From contig NC_080702.1 in NCBI RefSeq assembly GCF_030445035.2, positions 28,536,053-28,600,052 of the forward strand: 64,000 nucleotides of DNA, written 5' to 3'. The notes below the pieces were generated by a model. The model did not search any database. It saw nothing but the letters and a program-made list of their open reading frames with translations, and was not told the DNA's origin. Of this stretch, positions 38,238 through 49,664 are shown piece after piece. Positions within the stretch are counted from its first letter, which is position 1, and each line of letters begins with the position of its first letter. The stretch comes from Dasypus novemcinctus. Its lineage: Eukaryota > Chordata > Mammalia > Cingulata > Dasypodidae. The position numbers and the translations under genes are program-made.

Positions 38238-38515
38238 AGTCTGGCAGAATGGATTTAAAAATATGCTCCATCTATATATTGTCTATAAGAGACTCACCTT
38301 ATACCCAAGGATACAAATAGGTTGAAAGTGTAAAGCTAGAAGAAAGATATTCCATGTGATCAGTAATCATAAAAGAGCTGGGATAGCTATACTAATATCA
38401 GACAAAATGGACTTTAAATGCAAAAATGTTATGAGACAAATAAGGACATTATATATTAATAAAAGGGACAATCCACCAAGCAGAAATAACAATCATAAAT
38501 ATTTTTGCACCTTTG

Positions 38516-38581
38516 GGGAGTGGATGTAGCTCAAGTGGTTGAGCACCTGCTTCCCAGGTTTGATCCTTAGTACTTCCTAGA
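38516..38581 (+). repeat. SINE head fragment
   Basis: About 65 bases of a tRNA-like SINE head ('ggggagtggatgtagctcaa', then 'gagcacctgcttccca') end abruptly at 'acttcctag' inside LINE-1 sequence. Confidence 0.65.
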
Positions 38582-39504
38582 AACAAACCAATATTTATGC
38601 ACCTAATCAGGCTTCCCCAAAATACATGAAACAAACACCACTAAAACTGAAAGGAGAAACAAACATCTCTATAATAGTCAGATTTCAATACACCACTCTC
38701 ACCAATACACAGAACATCTAGACAGAGGATCAGGAAGGAAACAGAACACTTAAAGAATGTGATAAATGAACTAGACCTAACAGACATATACAGAACATTT
38801 CACCCCAAAACAGCAGGATATACATTATTCTCAAGTGCTCATGGATCATTCTCCAGGGTAGAATACATGCTGGATCACAAAACAGGTCTCAATCAAAAAG
38901 ACTGAATTTAAACAAAGCACTTTCTCTGATCATAACGGAATGAGGCTGGTGATCAATAAGAAGCAGAGAACTGGAAAACTCACAAATATATGAAGATTAA
39001 ACAACACAAGTTAAACAATCAGTAGATCAAAGAAGAAATTGCAAGAGAATCAGTGAAAACTTTGAGATGAATAATATGAGAACACAACATATCTAAACTT
39101 AAGGACTTAAGGGATACAGTCAATGCAGGGCTGAGGGTGAAAATTCATAGCCAGAAACACCTACATTAAATACGAAGAAAGAGCTAAAACCAAAGACCTA
39201 ACTGCACACCTGGAGGAACTAGAAAAAGAAGAGCAAACTAATCCCAAAGCAGGCAGAATGAAAGAAATAACAAAGATCAGAGCAGAAATAAGTAAAATTG
39301 AGAATAAAAAATCTAGAGAAAATCAACAGAACAAAAACTTGGTCTTTGAGAAGATCAAAAAAACTTACAAACAAAGGGAAAAAGAGAGAAAATGCAAATA
39401 AATAAAATCAGAAACAAAAAGTTATGACTGACTCTACAGAAATAAAAATGTTCATAAGAAGTTATTATGAATAACTATATACCAACAAATTAAACCTGGA
39501 TGAA

Positions 39505-39914
39505 GGGAAGCAGACTTGGCCCAGTGGTTAGGGCATCCGTCTACCACATGGGAGGTCTGCGGTTCAAACCCCAGGCCTCCTTGATCCATGTGGAGCTGGC
39601 CCACACGCAGTGCTGATGCACGCAAGAAGTGCCATGCCATGCAGGGATGTCTCCACGTAGGGGAGCCCCACGCACAAGGAGTATGCCCCATGAGGAGAGC
39701 CACCCAGCGCGAAAGAAAGTTCAGCCTGGCCGGGAATGACACCACACACATGGAGAGCTGACACAGCAAGAAGATGCAACAAAAAGAAACACAGATTCCC
39801 ATGCTGCTGACAACAACAGAAGCAGACAAAGAACACGCAGCAAATAGACACAGAGAACAGACAACTGGGGTGGGGGGTGAAGGGGATAGAAATAAATAAA
39901 TCTTTTAAAAAAAT
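39505..39914 (+). repeat. DAS-type SINE
   Basis: Complete copy in LINE-1 ORF2. CTGGATGAA is duplicated at 39496-39504 and 39917-39925. The (AAATA)n tail leads into a short poly(A). Confidence 0.93.
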
Positions 39915-39998
39915 ATCTGGATGAAATGGACAATTTGCTAGAAACATATGAACAATCTACACTGACTCTAGAAGTAATAGAAGAGGTAAAGAGAATCA

Positions 39999-42255
39999 TT
40001 TTACTCAAACGTGGCCACTCTCAAAGCCAAACTCAGCATGTAAATGTATTTCCTTCCCCCCAGCATGGGACATGACTCCCAGGGATGAGTCTCCCTGGTG
40101 CTGAGGGATTACTACCAAGTAACTATGTTACTACCAAGTAACAATGTAACTAGAAAACGACCTTGAATAAAAGGGTCAACTCAGACCAGCAGAATATCTC
40201 AGCCTACATAGATCATGTGTTAAAAATTCTGCTTTTTGACCTTGGATAAAAGGGGGAAATGGCAAAGAAAATGAGTTTATATGGCTATGACTCTCCGAAA
40301 AAAAAAGTTGGGAGGTCATCAGGGGGGTCGTACTTACACATGCCTCAGCAGGGTCCCAGAGACAGCCAAAGTAGATACAAGCCCAGATACTGGTTTTTCT
40401 AGGGGCTACAGAGACCCACAGGTTCTATGGTCATGGCAGATGGAGTTCAGTGCCATGTCATTGGCCCTACTTTTTTTTTTTAATTCATTTTTTTAAAATA
40501 TTACATTCAAAAAATATGAGGTCCCATTGACCCCATTGCCCCCACCCCCCACTCCCCCCACAGCAACACTCTCTCCCATCATCATGACACATCCATTGCA
40601 TTTGATAAGTACATCTCTGGGCATCGCTGCACCTCATGGTCAATGGTCCACATCATAGCCCATACTCTCCCACGTTCCATCCAGTGGGCCCTGGGGGGAT
40701 CTACAATGTCCCGTAATTGTCCGTGAAGCACCACCCAGGACAACTCCAAGTCCCGAAAATGCCTCCACATCTCATCTCTTCCTCCCATTCCCTGCACCCA
40801 GCAGCCACCATGGCCACTTTTCCCACACCAATGCCACATTTTCTCTGTGGACCTTGGATTGGTTGTGTCCGTTGCACATCTATGTCAAGAGGGGGCTTAG
40901 ATTCCACTTGGATACTGTACGCAATCCTCCTGCTTTCAGTTGTAGGCACTCTAGGCTCCATGGTGTGGTGGTTGACATTCTTCAACTCCATGTTAGCTGA
41001 GTGGGGTAAGTCCAATAAATCAGAGTGTAGGAGTTGAAGTCTGTTGAGGCTCAGGGCCTGGCTATCATATTGTCAGTCCAGAGATTCAAATCCCCTAGAT
41101 ATATCTTAAACCCCAGCACCAACTACAATTCCAGTAAAGTAGCATGAAAGTCTTGTGAAAAGAGATCCCATCTGAGTCCAGTTCCATCACGCAGAAACAC
41201 CAGCTCCAAAGAAGGGCCAACTGACATGGCAGTGAACCCCATCTGCCATGACCATAGAACCCGTGGGTCTCTTTAGCCCTCAAAAGAACCAATACCTGGG
41301 GTTGTATCTACTTTATCTGTCTCTGAGACTCTGCTCAGGTGTGCATAGGGGCAATCCTTCTGACAACCTCCAGACTCTTTTTTTAGAGACTCATAGCCAT
41401 ATAAACTCATTTCTCCTTTCCATTTCCCCATTGGCCCTACTTTGGAGTTTGTGTTTCTGAGTGTGATGGAGTTGGACTCAGATGTGATGTTTGTTCTCAA
41501 CCCTCTCCTGTTACTTTTACTGGACCTGTGGTTGGTGCTGGGGTTTGGTGTATACTCAGGAGACCTGAATCTCTGGACTGTCCATGTGATAGCAAGGCCC
41601 TGAGCCTCAACAGATTTGCAACTCCTACCCTCTGGTTTATTGGACTTACCCTGGTCAACTAACAGGGAGGCAAAGAAGTTCAACCACCACACCAGGGAGC
41701 CAAGAGTGCCTACAACTACAAGAAGGAGAACTGCATCCATCATCTATGTGGAATCTAAGCCCCCTCTCGATATAGAGGTGGAGTGGATATCACCATCCCA
41801 GGGTCCACAGGATGGAGGAATAGAGTATGGATTAGAGTGGACTTACTGGTATTCTACTATGGAACTACCGTGATTAGTAATGGAAGAAACTATAGCATCG
41901 ATGTGGAAAAAGTGTCCACAGTAGCTGCTAAGGGTAAGGAGAGGAAAGAAGAGATATGATGTGGGGGCATTTTCAGGACTTGGAGTTGTCCTAGGTGATA
42001 CTGCAGGCACAGTTGCTGGACATTGTATGTCCTGCCATGGCCCACTGGGTGGACTGGGGGAAAGTGCAAACTATAATGTAAAACATTATCCATGTGGTGC
42101 AGCAGTGCTCAAAAATGTATTCACCAAATGCAATGAATATCCTATGATGATGAAAGAGGTTGTTGATATGGGAGGAGTGGGGTGAGGGGAGTGGGGGGTA
42201 AATGGGGACCTCATTTTTTTAATGTAACATTTAAAAAAATAAAGAAAAAAAAAAA
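39999..42255 (+). mobile_element. Poly(A)-tailed retroposon, unnamed family (copy 3, longest), interrupted by copy 4
   Basis: The net length is about 1.29 kb after removing the nested copy. It starts near 'ttttactcaaacgtggccac' and ends 'aatgtaacatttaaaaaaat' plus an A-rich tail. AAGAGAATCA precedes it (39989-39998) and recurs after it (near 42256-42265), where LINE-1 ORF2 sequence resumes. Segments such as 'agcatgggacatgactccca' and 'gggatgagtctccctggt' occur only in this longest copy. No open frame spans the element. Confidence 0.8.
40471..41428 (-). mobile_element. Poly(A)-tailed retroposon, unnamed family (copy 4), inserted into copy 3 in the opposite direction
   Basis: A T-run at 40471-40480 (poly(A) of the minus strand) opens a 958 bp inverted copy of the same family. 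A perfect 12 bp duplication, CATTGGCCCTAC, flanks it (40459-40470 and 41429-41440), and copy 3 continues directly across it. It is 5'-truncated at 'ggaaatggaaaggag'. Confidence 0.92.
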
Positions 42256-42362
42256 GAAGAGAATCAAATCCTCCCAACAAAGAAAAACCCAGGGCACAGT
42301 GGCATCACAGGTGAATTCTACCAATCATTCTAAGAAAAATTAATACCAATCCTATTCATACG

Positions 42363-42862
42363 TCTAGCAGTTTGATATGGTTATGAATTCCATCTGGTCT
42401 GCACTTGGGCATAATTAAGTTATGATTAGGACTTTGATTGGGCCATGTCACTAGGGCACTGAGTCCCCACTTTCTTGGGTGGGGACTCACAGATAAAAGG
42501 CATGGCAAAGGACAGAGTTGAGGGTTCTTAATGTTGGAGTTTTGATGGTGGAGTTTGATGAAGTCTTAAGCTGGCGCCTGGGGAAGTAAGCACACAGAGG
42601 AAACAGAAGCAAGTCCTGGGAAAAGAGGAACCCTGAACACAGAGAGAAGCAAGACCCCAGAAGGGAGGAACCCAGGAAGCCAGAACCCTCATAGACTTCG
42701 GCAGCCATCTTGCTGCAACACATGAAAATAGTCTTTGGTGAGGAAAGTAACTTACGCTTTATGGCCTGGTATCTGTAAGTTCCTACCCCAAATAAATACC
42801 CTTTATAAAAACCAACCAATTTCTGGTATTTTGCAGTAGCACCCCTTTGGCTGACTAATACA
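42363..42862 (+). mobile_element. Solo LTR, MaLR-like
   Basis: Related to 30931-31404 (inverted) and 35155-36137: opening 'tagcagtttgatatgg', internal 'aaataaataccctttat', closing 'ggctgactaataca'. It is inserted into LINE-1 sequence, which reads 'ccaatcctattca' before it and 'ctcttcaaaaatttttaag' after it. Fossil, no internal region. Confidence 0.78.
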
Positions 42863-43005
42863 ATTCTCTTCAAAAATTTTTAAGAGGGAATACTATGAAG
42901 CCAACATCATCCTAATACCAAAGCCAGATAAAGATATTACAAGAAAAGAAACTTACAGACCAATCTTTCTAATGAATATAGATGCAAAAATTCTCAACAA
43001 AAATC

Positions 43006-44400
43006 CCTTCATTTTTTACTATTTCACCTTAAATGGGTCATTTTTATTCGGTGTATATTTGTATCCTGTTCTCTGAGCCAAATTGACAATCTTTTTCTTG
43101 TAACAGGTGAGATAAGCCCATTCATATTTCTTGACATGAGTGATATGTTAGGTCTCAACTTTGTCATAATGTTTTATAATTTTGTATATTTTGTTCTATT
43201 GCTGTTTCTTTATTCTTTATTCTCTTATTTATAACTTTCTGCTACTTAAAAAGATTTGATTTTTCCTAGTTTTAATCTTTATACTTAAACCTTTTTTAAA
43301 AAAATACCCTTAGTTCCTATTTTCTTATTTAACTTTTCTGTTTTATCAGATTTTAAGAAATCTTTCTAGGGAAGCGGACTTGGCCCAGTGGTTAGGGCAT
43401 CCGTCTACCACATGGGAGGTCTGTGGTTCAAACCCCGGGCCTCCTTGACCCGTGTGGAGCTGGCCCATGTGCAGTGCTGATGTGCGCAAGGAGTGCCCTG
43501 CCACGCAGCGGTGTCCCCCACGTAGGGGAGCCCCACACGCAAGGAGTGCACCCCGTAAGGAGACCCACCCAGTGCAATAGAAAGTGCAGCCTGCCCAAGA
43601 ATGGCGCCGCACACACGGAGAGCTGACACAACAAGATGATGCAACAAAAAGAAACACAGATTCCTGTGCTACTGACAACAACAGAAGCGGACAAAGAACA
43701 CACAGCAAATAGACACAGAGAACAGACAACTGGGGCGGGGGGGGGAAGGGGAGAGAAATAAATAAATCTATTTTAAAAAAAGAAATCTTTCTATTGTCTA
43801 TATATAAATAAGCTTTTTCTCTTTCATTTTTCATTTCCCTTTTCTTCTAATTCTTACCCATATGACTTGTTTTTTATCACAATTTATGTTTTTTCTTGTA
43901 TATTGAAATAGTTTTTCTTTAGCCTTGATATTCAAAGATATTAAAAGCTTGATTAGATACAGAATTCCTACTTTTTAAAAAATCCTCTTATACTCTTAGC
44001 TTTTCATACGTTACATCTTGGAAAGTGCTGATGCCAATCTATCTTGCTTTCTTAAGTTTGTAGCCATTTCTCCAAATAACCCGGGTTCCCTTTAGTGAAG
44101 AATGGTTTTCAAATCTGTGGTTGAAGTGTGCTCATTGCTACTGGGTATGTCTTTGCTTCTAGTGCTAGTCAGCAGACAGAACTGGGAAATGTATGAATAT
44201 GTATCTGTGTAAGAAACATACACACATTTAGTTCTATATTTATCTATCTAGTTATATATGCAAAACTATGAATTCATACCTATAATCCCAATTCCAATTC
44301 AACCACAGGCTGCATTGTAATCTTTCCCTTTTCATATTTGTAACTCCTTTCTACAATACTGAGAAATCTACCTCTTATTTAAATAATATATTTACGTTCA
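43006..44400 (-). mobile_element. Old LINE-like sequence, diverged, with one SINE insertion
   Basis: T-rich sequence with phrases such as 'ttgacaatctttttcttgta' and 'tttcttgacatgagtgatat' resembles minus-strand LINE-1 ORF2, ending in an untranslated-like region with a TATCTA-rich tract (about 44215-44265). Divergence is too high to name a family. The SINE at 43369-43780 is a later insertion. Confidence 0.45.
43369..43780 (+). repeat. DAS-type SINE
   Basis: Complete, close to the other full copies here. AGAAATCTTTCTA flanks it (43356-43368 and 43781-43793). A G-run (gcgggggggg) precedes the tail. Confidence 0.94.
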
Positions 44401-44873
44401 GCGTTGTTAAGGAAAACCATTTGGAAAAGTGCACCTATTAATTAAAGTTGAATAAAGTGCATGACAGCAATAACCCAAGGAATGGGAGAGAGGAAATTAA
44501 AGTTTATTATGGTAATATTTTTTATACTTTGCACGAGATGATATGAAATTATTTGAAGGTTGGTGGTGATGTTGTATATGGGCAGGGAAATCTGACAGCA
44601 ACCACTAAAAATATGAAGTGGTATTGAATAATAAACTAATAGTGGAGATTAATGAATATACTCCATTCATTCAAAAGTAGAGCAAAAAGGAGACAAAAAG
44701 AATAACTGATAGACAAAGGAAAAACAACTAGAAAGATGGTAGATCTGAATCCAAATGTGTCGAAGTATTAAATGTAAAACTTTAAACACCAAGTGGAAAA
44801 CACAATTATTTTGAGGTTGGGTAAAAAATCTAAATCTAATTCTATATATCTACATGAAACTAACATTATTATT

Positions 44874-45194
44874 TTTTAAGATTTACTTTATTTCTCCCCA
44901 TCCCCTTGTTGTTTTTTTTTCATTTGCTGTGTCTATTCGTCTTCCTTGTTTCTTTGGTAGGCACTGGAAGCCAAACCCAAGACCTCTGATGTGGGAGGGA
45001 GGTGCCTATTCCCTTGAGCCACCTCCGCTCCCTGCTTTGCTGTGTCTCTCATTATGTTTTTCTTCCCTGCATCTCTTGTTGCCTCATTTTGTTGCACTAG
45101 CTCACTGTCTTCTTTAGGAAGCACTGGGATCTGAACCAGCAACTTCCTATCTGGTAGGTGGGAGCCCAGTCGCCTGAGCCACATCCGCTTCCCT
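44874..45194 (-). repeat. tRNA-derived SINE
   Basis: Minus orientation: the tail 'taagatttactttatttctc' lies at the left and the head ('gaagcggatgtggctcaggc' on the minus strand) at 45170-45194. AAACTAAC occurs on both sides (44857-44864 and 45196-45203). Confidence 0.8.
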
Positions 45195-45608
45195 AAAACT
45201 AACTAGAAGCCACATTATGTTTGAAGTCAACAACATGTCTATCTCAGTAATGGATAGAACAAGTGAGAAAAAATACTGGTATTGATACAGAAGACCTGAA
45301 CAACACTATCAACCAACTTGACTTAATGTACACTTATAGGACATTCTACCCAACCACAGAAGAATACACACAAGTACACAGAACATTCCCCAAGAGAGCC
45401 CATATTCTGGACAATAAAAGAAATCTCATCCAACTTAAAAAGACTGAAATAATATAAAGCATGCTTTCTGACCACAGAGGGATTAAACTAGAAATCAATA
45501 ACATAAAGAGAGCTGGAAAATCCTTAAATATTTAAAAGTTAAAAAAAAAACACATTTCTTCACAACCTACGTGTCAAATAATAAAACAAAAGATAAATTA
45601 GAAAAGTA

Positions 45609-45789
45609 TATATATATTTTTAGGAAGTACTGGGGAATGAACCCAGGAACTTGTACATGGGAAGCAGGTGCTCAACTACTGAGCTACATCTGCTCCTCAA
45701 AGAGAGCGGGTTTGTTTGTTTGTTGGTTTGTACCCTGGACCTCATACATGGGAAGCAGGCATTCACCCACTTAGCTACATCCAATCCCC
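45609..45789 (-). repeat. tRNA-derived SINE fragment, two head-like units
   Basis: Two diverged heads in minus orientation contain 'gagctacatctgctcc' and 'tagctacatccaatcccct', with 'acatgggaagcaggtgctca' and 'catgggaagcaggcattcac' before them. Confidence 0.7.
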
Positions 45790-46857
45790 TAGAAAATATT
45801 TTTAATTGGAAAAAAAATTAGACCATGATATATTTAAATTTGTGGGAGGTGGATAAAGAAGTGCTTATGACTAAGTGGGCTTTATCCCATGGATGTAAGT
45901 TAGATTAAAATTCTAAAATCAATCCATGTAATTCGCCATATGAAAAGACTAATGAAGGCAAACTGTGTGATCATCTCAACTGACACAGCAAAAGCATTTG
46001 ACAAATTTAACATCCATTCATTATACTATCTCTCAGACCGCAGAAAAGGGAAACCCTTAATCTGATAAAGTGTATCTGTGAAAAACCTACACCCAACATT
46101 ACCCTTATTAAATAAGACTGAATGATTTTTTTCCCCTAAGGTTGGGGACAAGGGCTTATTTTCACCACTTATATTCAACATTGTACTGGAGAGTCTAGCT
46201 AGTGCAGTAAGGCTAGATTCAAATTTCCCTCTAATATCACAGCAATCATACCCACAATAAGGCTTTCATGAAAAAAGGGGGTGAGCAAAAAGAAAAGAGG
46301 CTTTTCACGGTGCTGTGAAAAGTTCCATGATAGGCATGTGCAGGGACCTAGGCAGACAGAGGAAATAAGCTTAGCATTCTTAGCCAGCCAGATAATAATC
46401 CCAAGAGGGTTCTTGGAATTTTACCTATAAACTAGACAAGTGGTAGGAAATTGACAAATTCCTTGAAACACACAAGCTACCAAAGCTCACCCAAGAAAAA
46501 ACAGAAAACCTGAATAGTCCTATATCTATGAAAATAATTGAATTCATAATTTAAATTTCTACAAAGAAAACTATTGGCTTTACTGGTCTACAAATCCACT
46601 TAAGACATAAGATCAATTCTACACAAATGGTTCCAGAAAACAGGAAATGAGAGAATGCTGATGTGGAAGAATCTCAAATTCTATATGCTGATTCTTTTTA
46701 CGTAACACTTTGGAAAAAGTAAAGCTTATAGGTACAGAAAACAGATCAGTGGTTCCCTGGGGGTCGGGGTGGAGAGGGAGGTTAATTCCAAAGGAAGATG
46801 TGAAATTTCTTTGGGATAATTGAAACCTTTTTTAAATAAGCAACAAGTTTATTATCT

Positions 46858-47400
46858 TCTTTTTTAAAGATACATAGATCACACAAAACATTACATTAAA
46901 AAATATAAAAGATTCCTACATACCCCCACATCCCCCTCACCCCACTCCTCCCACCCACATCAACAACCTTTCATCATCGTGGCACATTCATTTCATCGTG
47001 GCACATTCATTGCATTTGGTGAATACATTTTGGAGCACTGCTGCACCACATGGATTATAGTTTACATTGTAGTTGACACTCGCCCCCAGTCCACCCAGTG
47101 GGCCATGGCAGGACATACAATGTCCAGTATCTGTCCCTGCAGTACCACCCAGGACAACTCCAAGTCCTGAAAATGCCCCCACATCATATCTCTTCTTCCT
47201 TCTCCCTACCCACAGTAGCTACCATGGCCACTTCCTCCCCATCAGTGCTACTGTTTCTTCCATTACTAATCACAATAGCTCCATAGTAGAATATCAGTAA
47301 GTCCACTCTAATCCATACTCTATTCCTCATCCTGTGGACCCTGGGATGGTGATGTCCACTCCACCTCTATATCAAGAGGGGGCTTAGATTCCACATGGAT
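46858..47400 (-). mobile_element. Poly(A)-tailed retroposon, unnamed family (copy 5)
   Basis: About 540 bp, minus orientation, 5'-truncated. It carries 'aagatacatagatcacacaa' at its tail side, which the 26410 and 40471 copies lack, so it marks a subfamily together with copy 6. A 19 bp segment (catcgtggcacattcattt) is tandemly doubled at about 46974-47010. Confidence 0.75.
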
Positions 47401-47555
47401 GAGTTAAGGCAACTTTTATCAGCTGTCTTCTCAACCCTGCCTTACTCCCCTCTCCCCTGTCTTCTGGGGCCACCAAATAAAGTACTCGTTCTCTGGTCTT
47501 TGTCTCAAGGTCAGTGGGAGTTCATTGTGTGTGTGTGTGTTTTAAAACGTATTTT

Positions 47556-48168
47556 TTATTTATTTTTAAAAGATACGTAGATCACACAAAATGTTACATT
47601 AAAAAAATAAGAGGTCCCCATACACCCCCCCAACCCTCCTACATCAACAGCCTCTTTCATCATCGTGGCACATTCACTGCACTTGGTGAATACATTTTGG
47701 GACACTGCTGCACCACATGGATCATAGTTCACATTGTAGTTTATACTCTCCCCCAGTACATTCAGTCGTTTATGGCAGGATATATAATGTCCTCCATCTG
47801 TCCCTCCAATATCACTCAAGACAACTCCAAGTCCCAAAAATGCCCCCACATCACACCTCTTCCTCCCTCTCCCTGCACTCAGCAACTCCTGTGGCCACTG
47901 TCTCCACATCAATGATATCATTTCTTTCTTTGTTAGAGCCACAATAATTCTAGAGTGGAATACCAGTAAGTCCACTCCAATCCATATTTTATTCCTCCAC
48001 CCTATGGACCCTAGGATGGCGAAGTCCACTCCACCTCAAAACCAAGAGGGGGTCTTAGAACTCACATGGCTAATGGATGGGATTCTCCTGCTTGTAGTTG
48101 TAGACTCTCTCGGTTCCCTGGTGTGGTGGTTGACCATCCTCACCTCCCTGTTAGCTGACCTGGGAGAA
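47556..48168 (-). mobile_element. Poly(A)-tailed retroposon, unnamed family (copy 6)
   Basis: About 610 bp, minus orientation, with the same 'gatacgtagatcacacaaaa' tail as copy 5. Only about 155 bp separate the two, including a (TG)n tract at 47526-47542. It ends near 'cctccctgttagctgacctg'. Confidence 0.75.
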
Positions 48169-48985
48169 ACCTTCTTTATTCCTATCATGCCTGTACACAT
48201 TTGTCAAAATTCACGTAATTGTACACTAAAAAGAGTGGTTAAATAAAATGTTCAATAAACCTGTCCTTTAAAAATTAGAAGAAATAGCAACTATTAAAGC
48301 CACAATGTAATGAGTCATTGGGAGATTTAAGTGATATGGAGTACAGGTATATGCTGGGACTCTCGCTGGAGGGGAAGATGGAAGTAATTTCAAAACAGGG
48401 GCCTTTTTGGAGCTGTGCTGTAAAGTGAAATTTATCAAAATCATATTTTGTGCAGTTTCCTCCTGAGATGTTATAAGCTCAGATTTAGATGTTAGAAAGG
48501 CCACCAAGGAGGGATGCAAACAGATGACAGGGATTCCCATGGAAAGTCAGTCGAGCAGTCTAGGAGAGAAGGAAAGAGAAACACACAACGGTGGGGTAGA
48601 ATCAAAAAGGGAACGGTCTGTTTAATGATCATTTACATAAAGACGGTGGTTCTGAGGGGAGGGAAAGGGAAGGACTGGAGTAACATGAGACATCTTGGGG
48701 ACATTGGAATTGTCCTGCATGACTTGCAATGACAGGTACAGGCCATTATACATTTTGTCAAAACCTATAAAATTATGCAAAATGTAAATTAGAGTGTAAA
48801 CTAGTCTTTGGTTAGTACAATGCTTCAGTATGTGTTCATCAATCGTAATAAATGTACCACACTAATGAAAGATGTTGTTAATGGGGGGAAAGTGTGGGAG
48901 GGAAAAGGGGTGGGGTACATGGGAATCTCCTGTATTTTTGACATAACATTTATGTAATCTAAAGCTTCTTTAAAAATAAAAAATG
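48169..48985. other. Unassigned sequence
   Basis: No exon was recognised. 'tgtacacatttgtcaaaatt' near 48190 and 'gtacattgtcaaaac'-like sequence near 48750 resemble 3' ends of old LINE-1 copies, but no boundary can be set. Confidence 0.3.
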
Positions 48986-49400
48986 GGAGCGGATGTGGCT
49001 CAACTGATAGAGCATCTGCCTACCATATAGGAGATCCAGAATTCGAACCCAGGGCCTCCTGGCCCGTGTGGCGAGCTGGCCCATGCGCAGTGCTGATGCA
49101 TGCAAGGAGACCCGTGCCACGCAGGGGTGTCCCCCGTGTAGGGGAGCCCCCCACACAAGGAGTGCACCCTGCAAGGAGAGCCACTCTGTGCAAAAAGCAC
49201 AGCCTGCCCAGGAGTGGCGCCACACACGCAGAGAGCTGACGCAGCAAGATGATGCAACGAAAAGAGACATAGATACCCGAGCCACCTGACAAGAATGCAA
49301 GCGGACACAGAAGAGCACACAATGAATGGACACAAGAGAGCAGACAAAGGGAAGGGGTTTGCTGGGAAGGGAAGAGAAATAAAAATAAATCTTTTTAAAA
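48986..49400 (+). repeat. DAS-type SINE, same subfamily as 33053
   Basis: The head 'gggagcggatgtggctcaac' and a body with 'cgtgtggcgagctggcccat' differ from the main subfamily in the same way as the copy at 33053. It ends in an AAATAAA-rich tail, so the target duplication cannot be separated from low complexity. Confidence 0.88.
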
Positions 49401-49461
49401 AAATAAAAATAAATGAAAAATAAAAAATAAATCAAAATCCTCCATGAACAATCATTTACAT

Positions 49462-49664
49462 CAGGTGCCAGCAAACTATGGCCCGTGGGACAAATTTGGC
49501 ATGCCAACCATTTTTTAAATAAAGGTTTATCGGAACAAAGCTACAGCCAGTCATTTATGTATTGTCTACAGTTGCTTTCACCTGCAGCACTGAATAGTTG
49601 TCACTGTGGCCTGCAAACCCTAAAATTCTACGTGGTCCTATGCAGAAAAAGTTTGCTGACCCCT
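49462..49664 (+). mobile_element. Non-autonomous hAT DNA transposon (MER20-like)
   Basis: About 200 bp with inverted ends: 'caggtgccagcaaac' at the left and 'gtttgctgacccct' at the right. The inside reads 'tatggcccgtgggacaaatt' and 'aaataaaggtttatcggaac', which I recognise from an ancient mammalian hAT-Charlie MITE. The name MER20 is from memory and may be off by a subfamily. The 8 bp target duplication is no longer visible. Confidence 0.7.

Larger units (their letters stand above)
34545..43005 (+). mobile_element. LINE-1 nearly from its 5' end, carrying many later insertions
   Basis: LINE-1 pieces run in order on the plus strand: a 5' untranslated-like region from 34545 ('gaagatagtggagtagggag'), ORF1 at about 36140-37500 (coiled-coil-like KE-rich sequence, then a motif for 'CQPRTIYPAKLSF'), ORF2 endonuclease from ~37700, and ORF2 to the start of the reverse transcriptase near 42870-43005 ('aataccaaagccagataaag'). 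Between them lie younger insertions: an LTR (35155-36137, itself interrupted), SINEs at 36574-36960, 37815-38237, 38516-38581 and 39505-39914, a retroposon at 39999-42255 (itself interrupted) and an LTR at 42363-42862. LINE-1 sequence resumes after each. It is inactive and the 3' part is missing. Confidence 0.85.
44440..46800 (+). mobile_element. Old LINE-1 ORF2 pieces, diverged
   Basis: Reverse-transcriptase-like sequence is visible around 45900-46210: an 'IISTDTAKAFDKF'-type motif at 45970-46005 and 'cttatattcaacattgtact' (LFNIVLE). Earlier parts (45240-45530) match the ORF2 endonuclease/linker zone. The order is disturbed after 46300, so more than one old copy or internal rearrangements are involved. 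Two SINEs interrupt it. Confidence 0.6.

Noticed and set aside
38516-38581. A tRNA gene
   Set aside because: The tRNA-like segment lacks a complete cloverleaf and matches the head of the SINE family.
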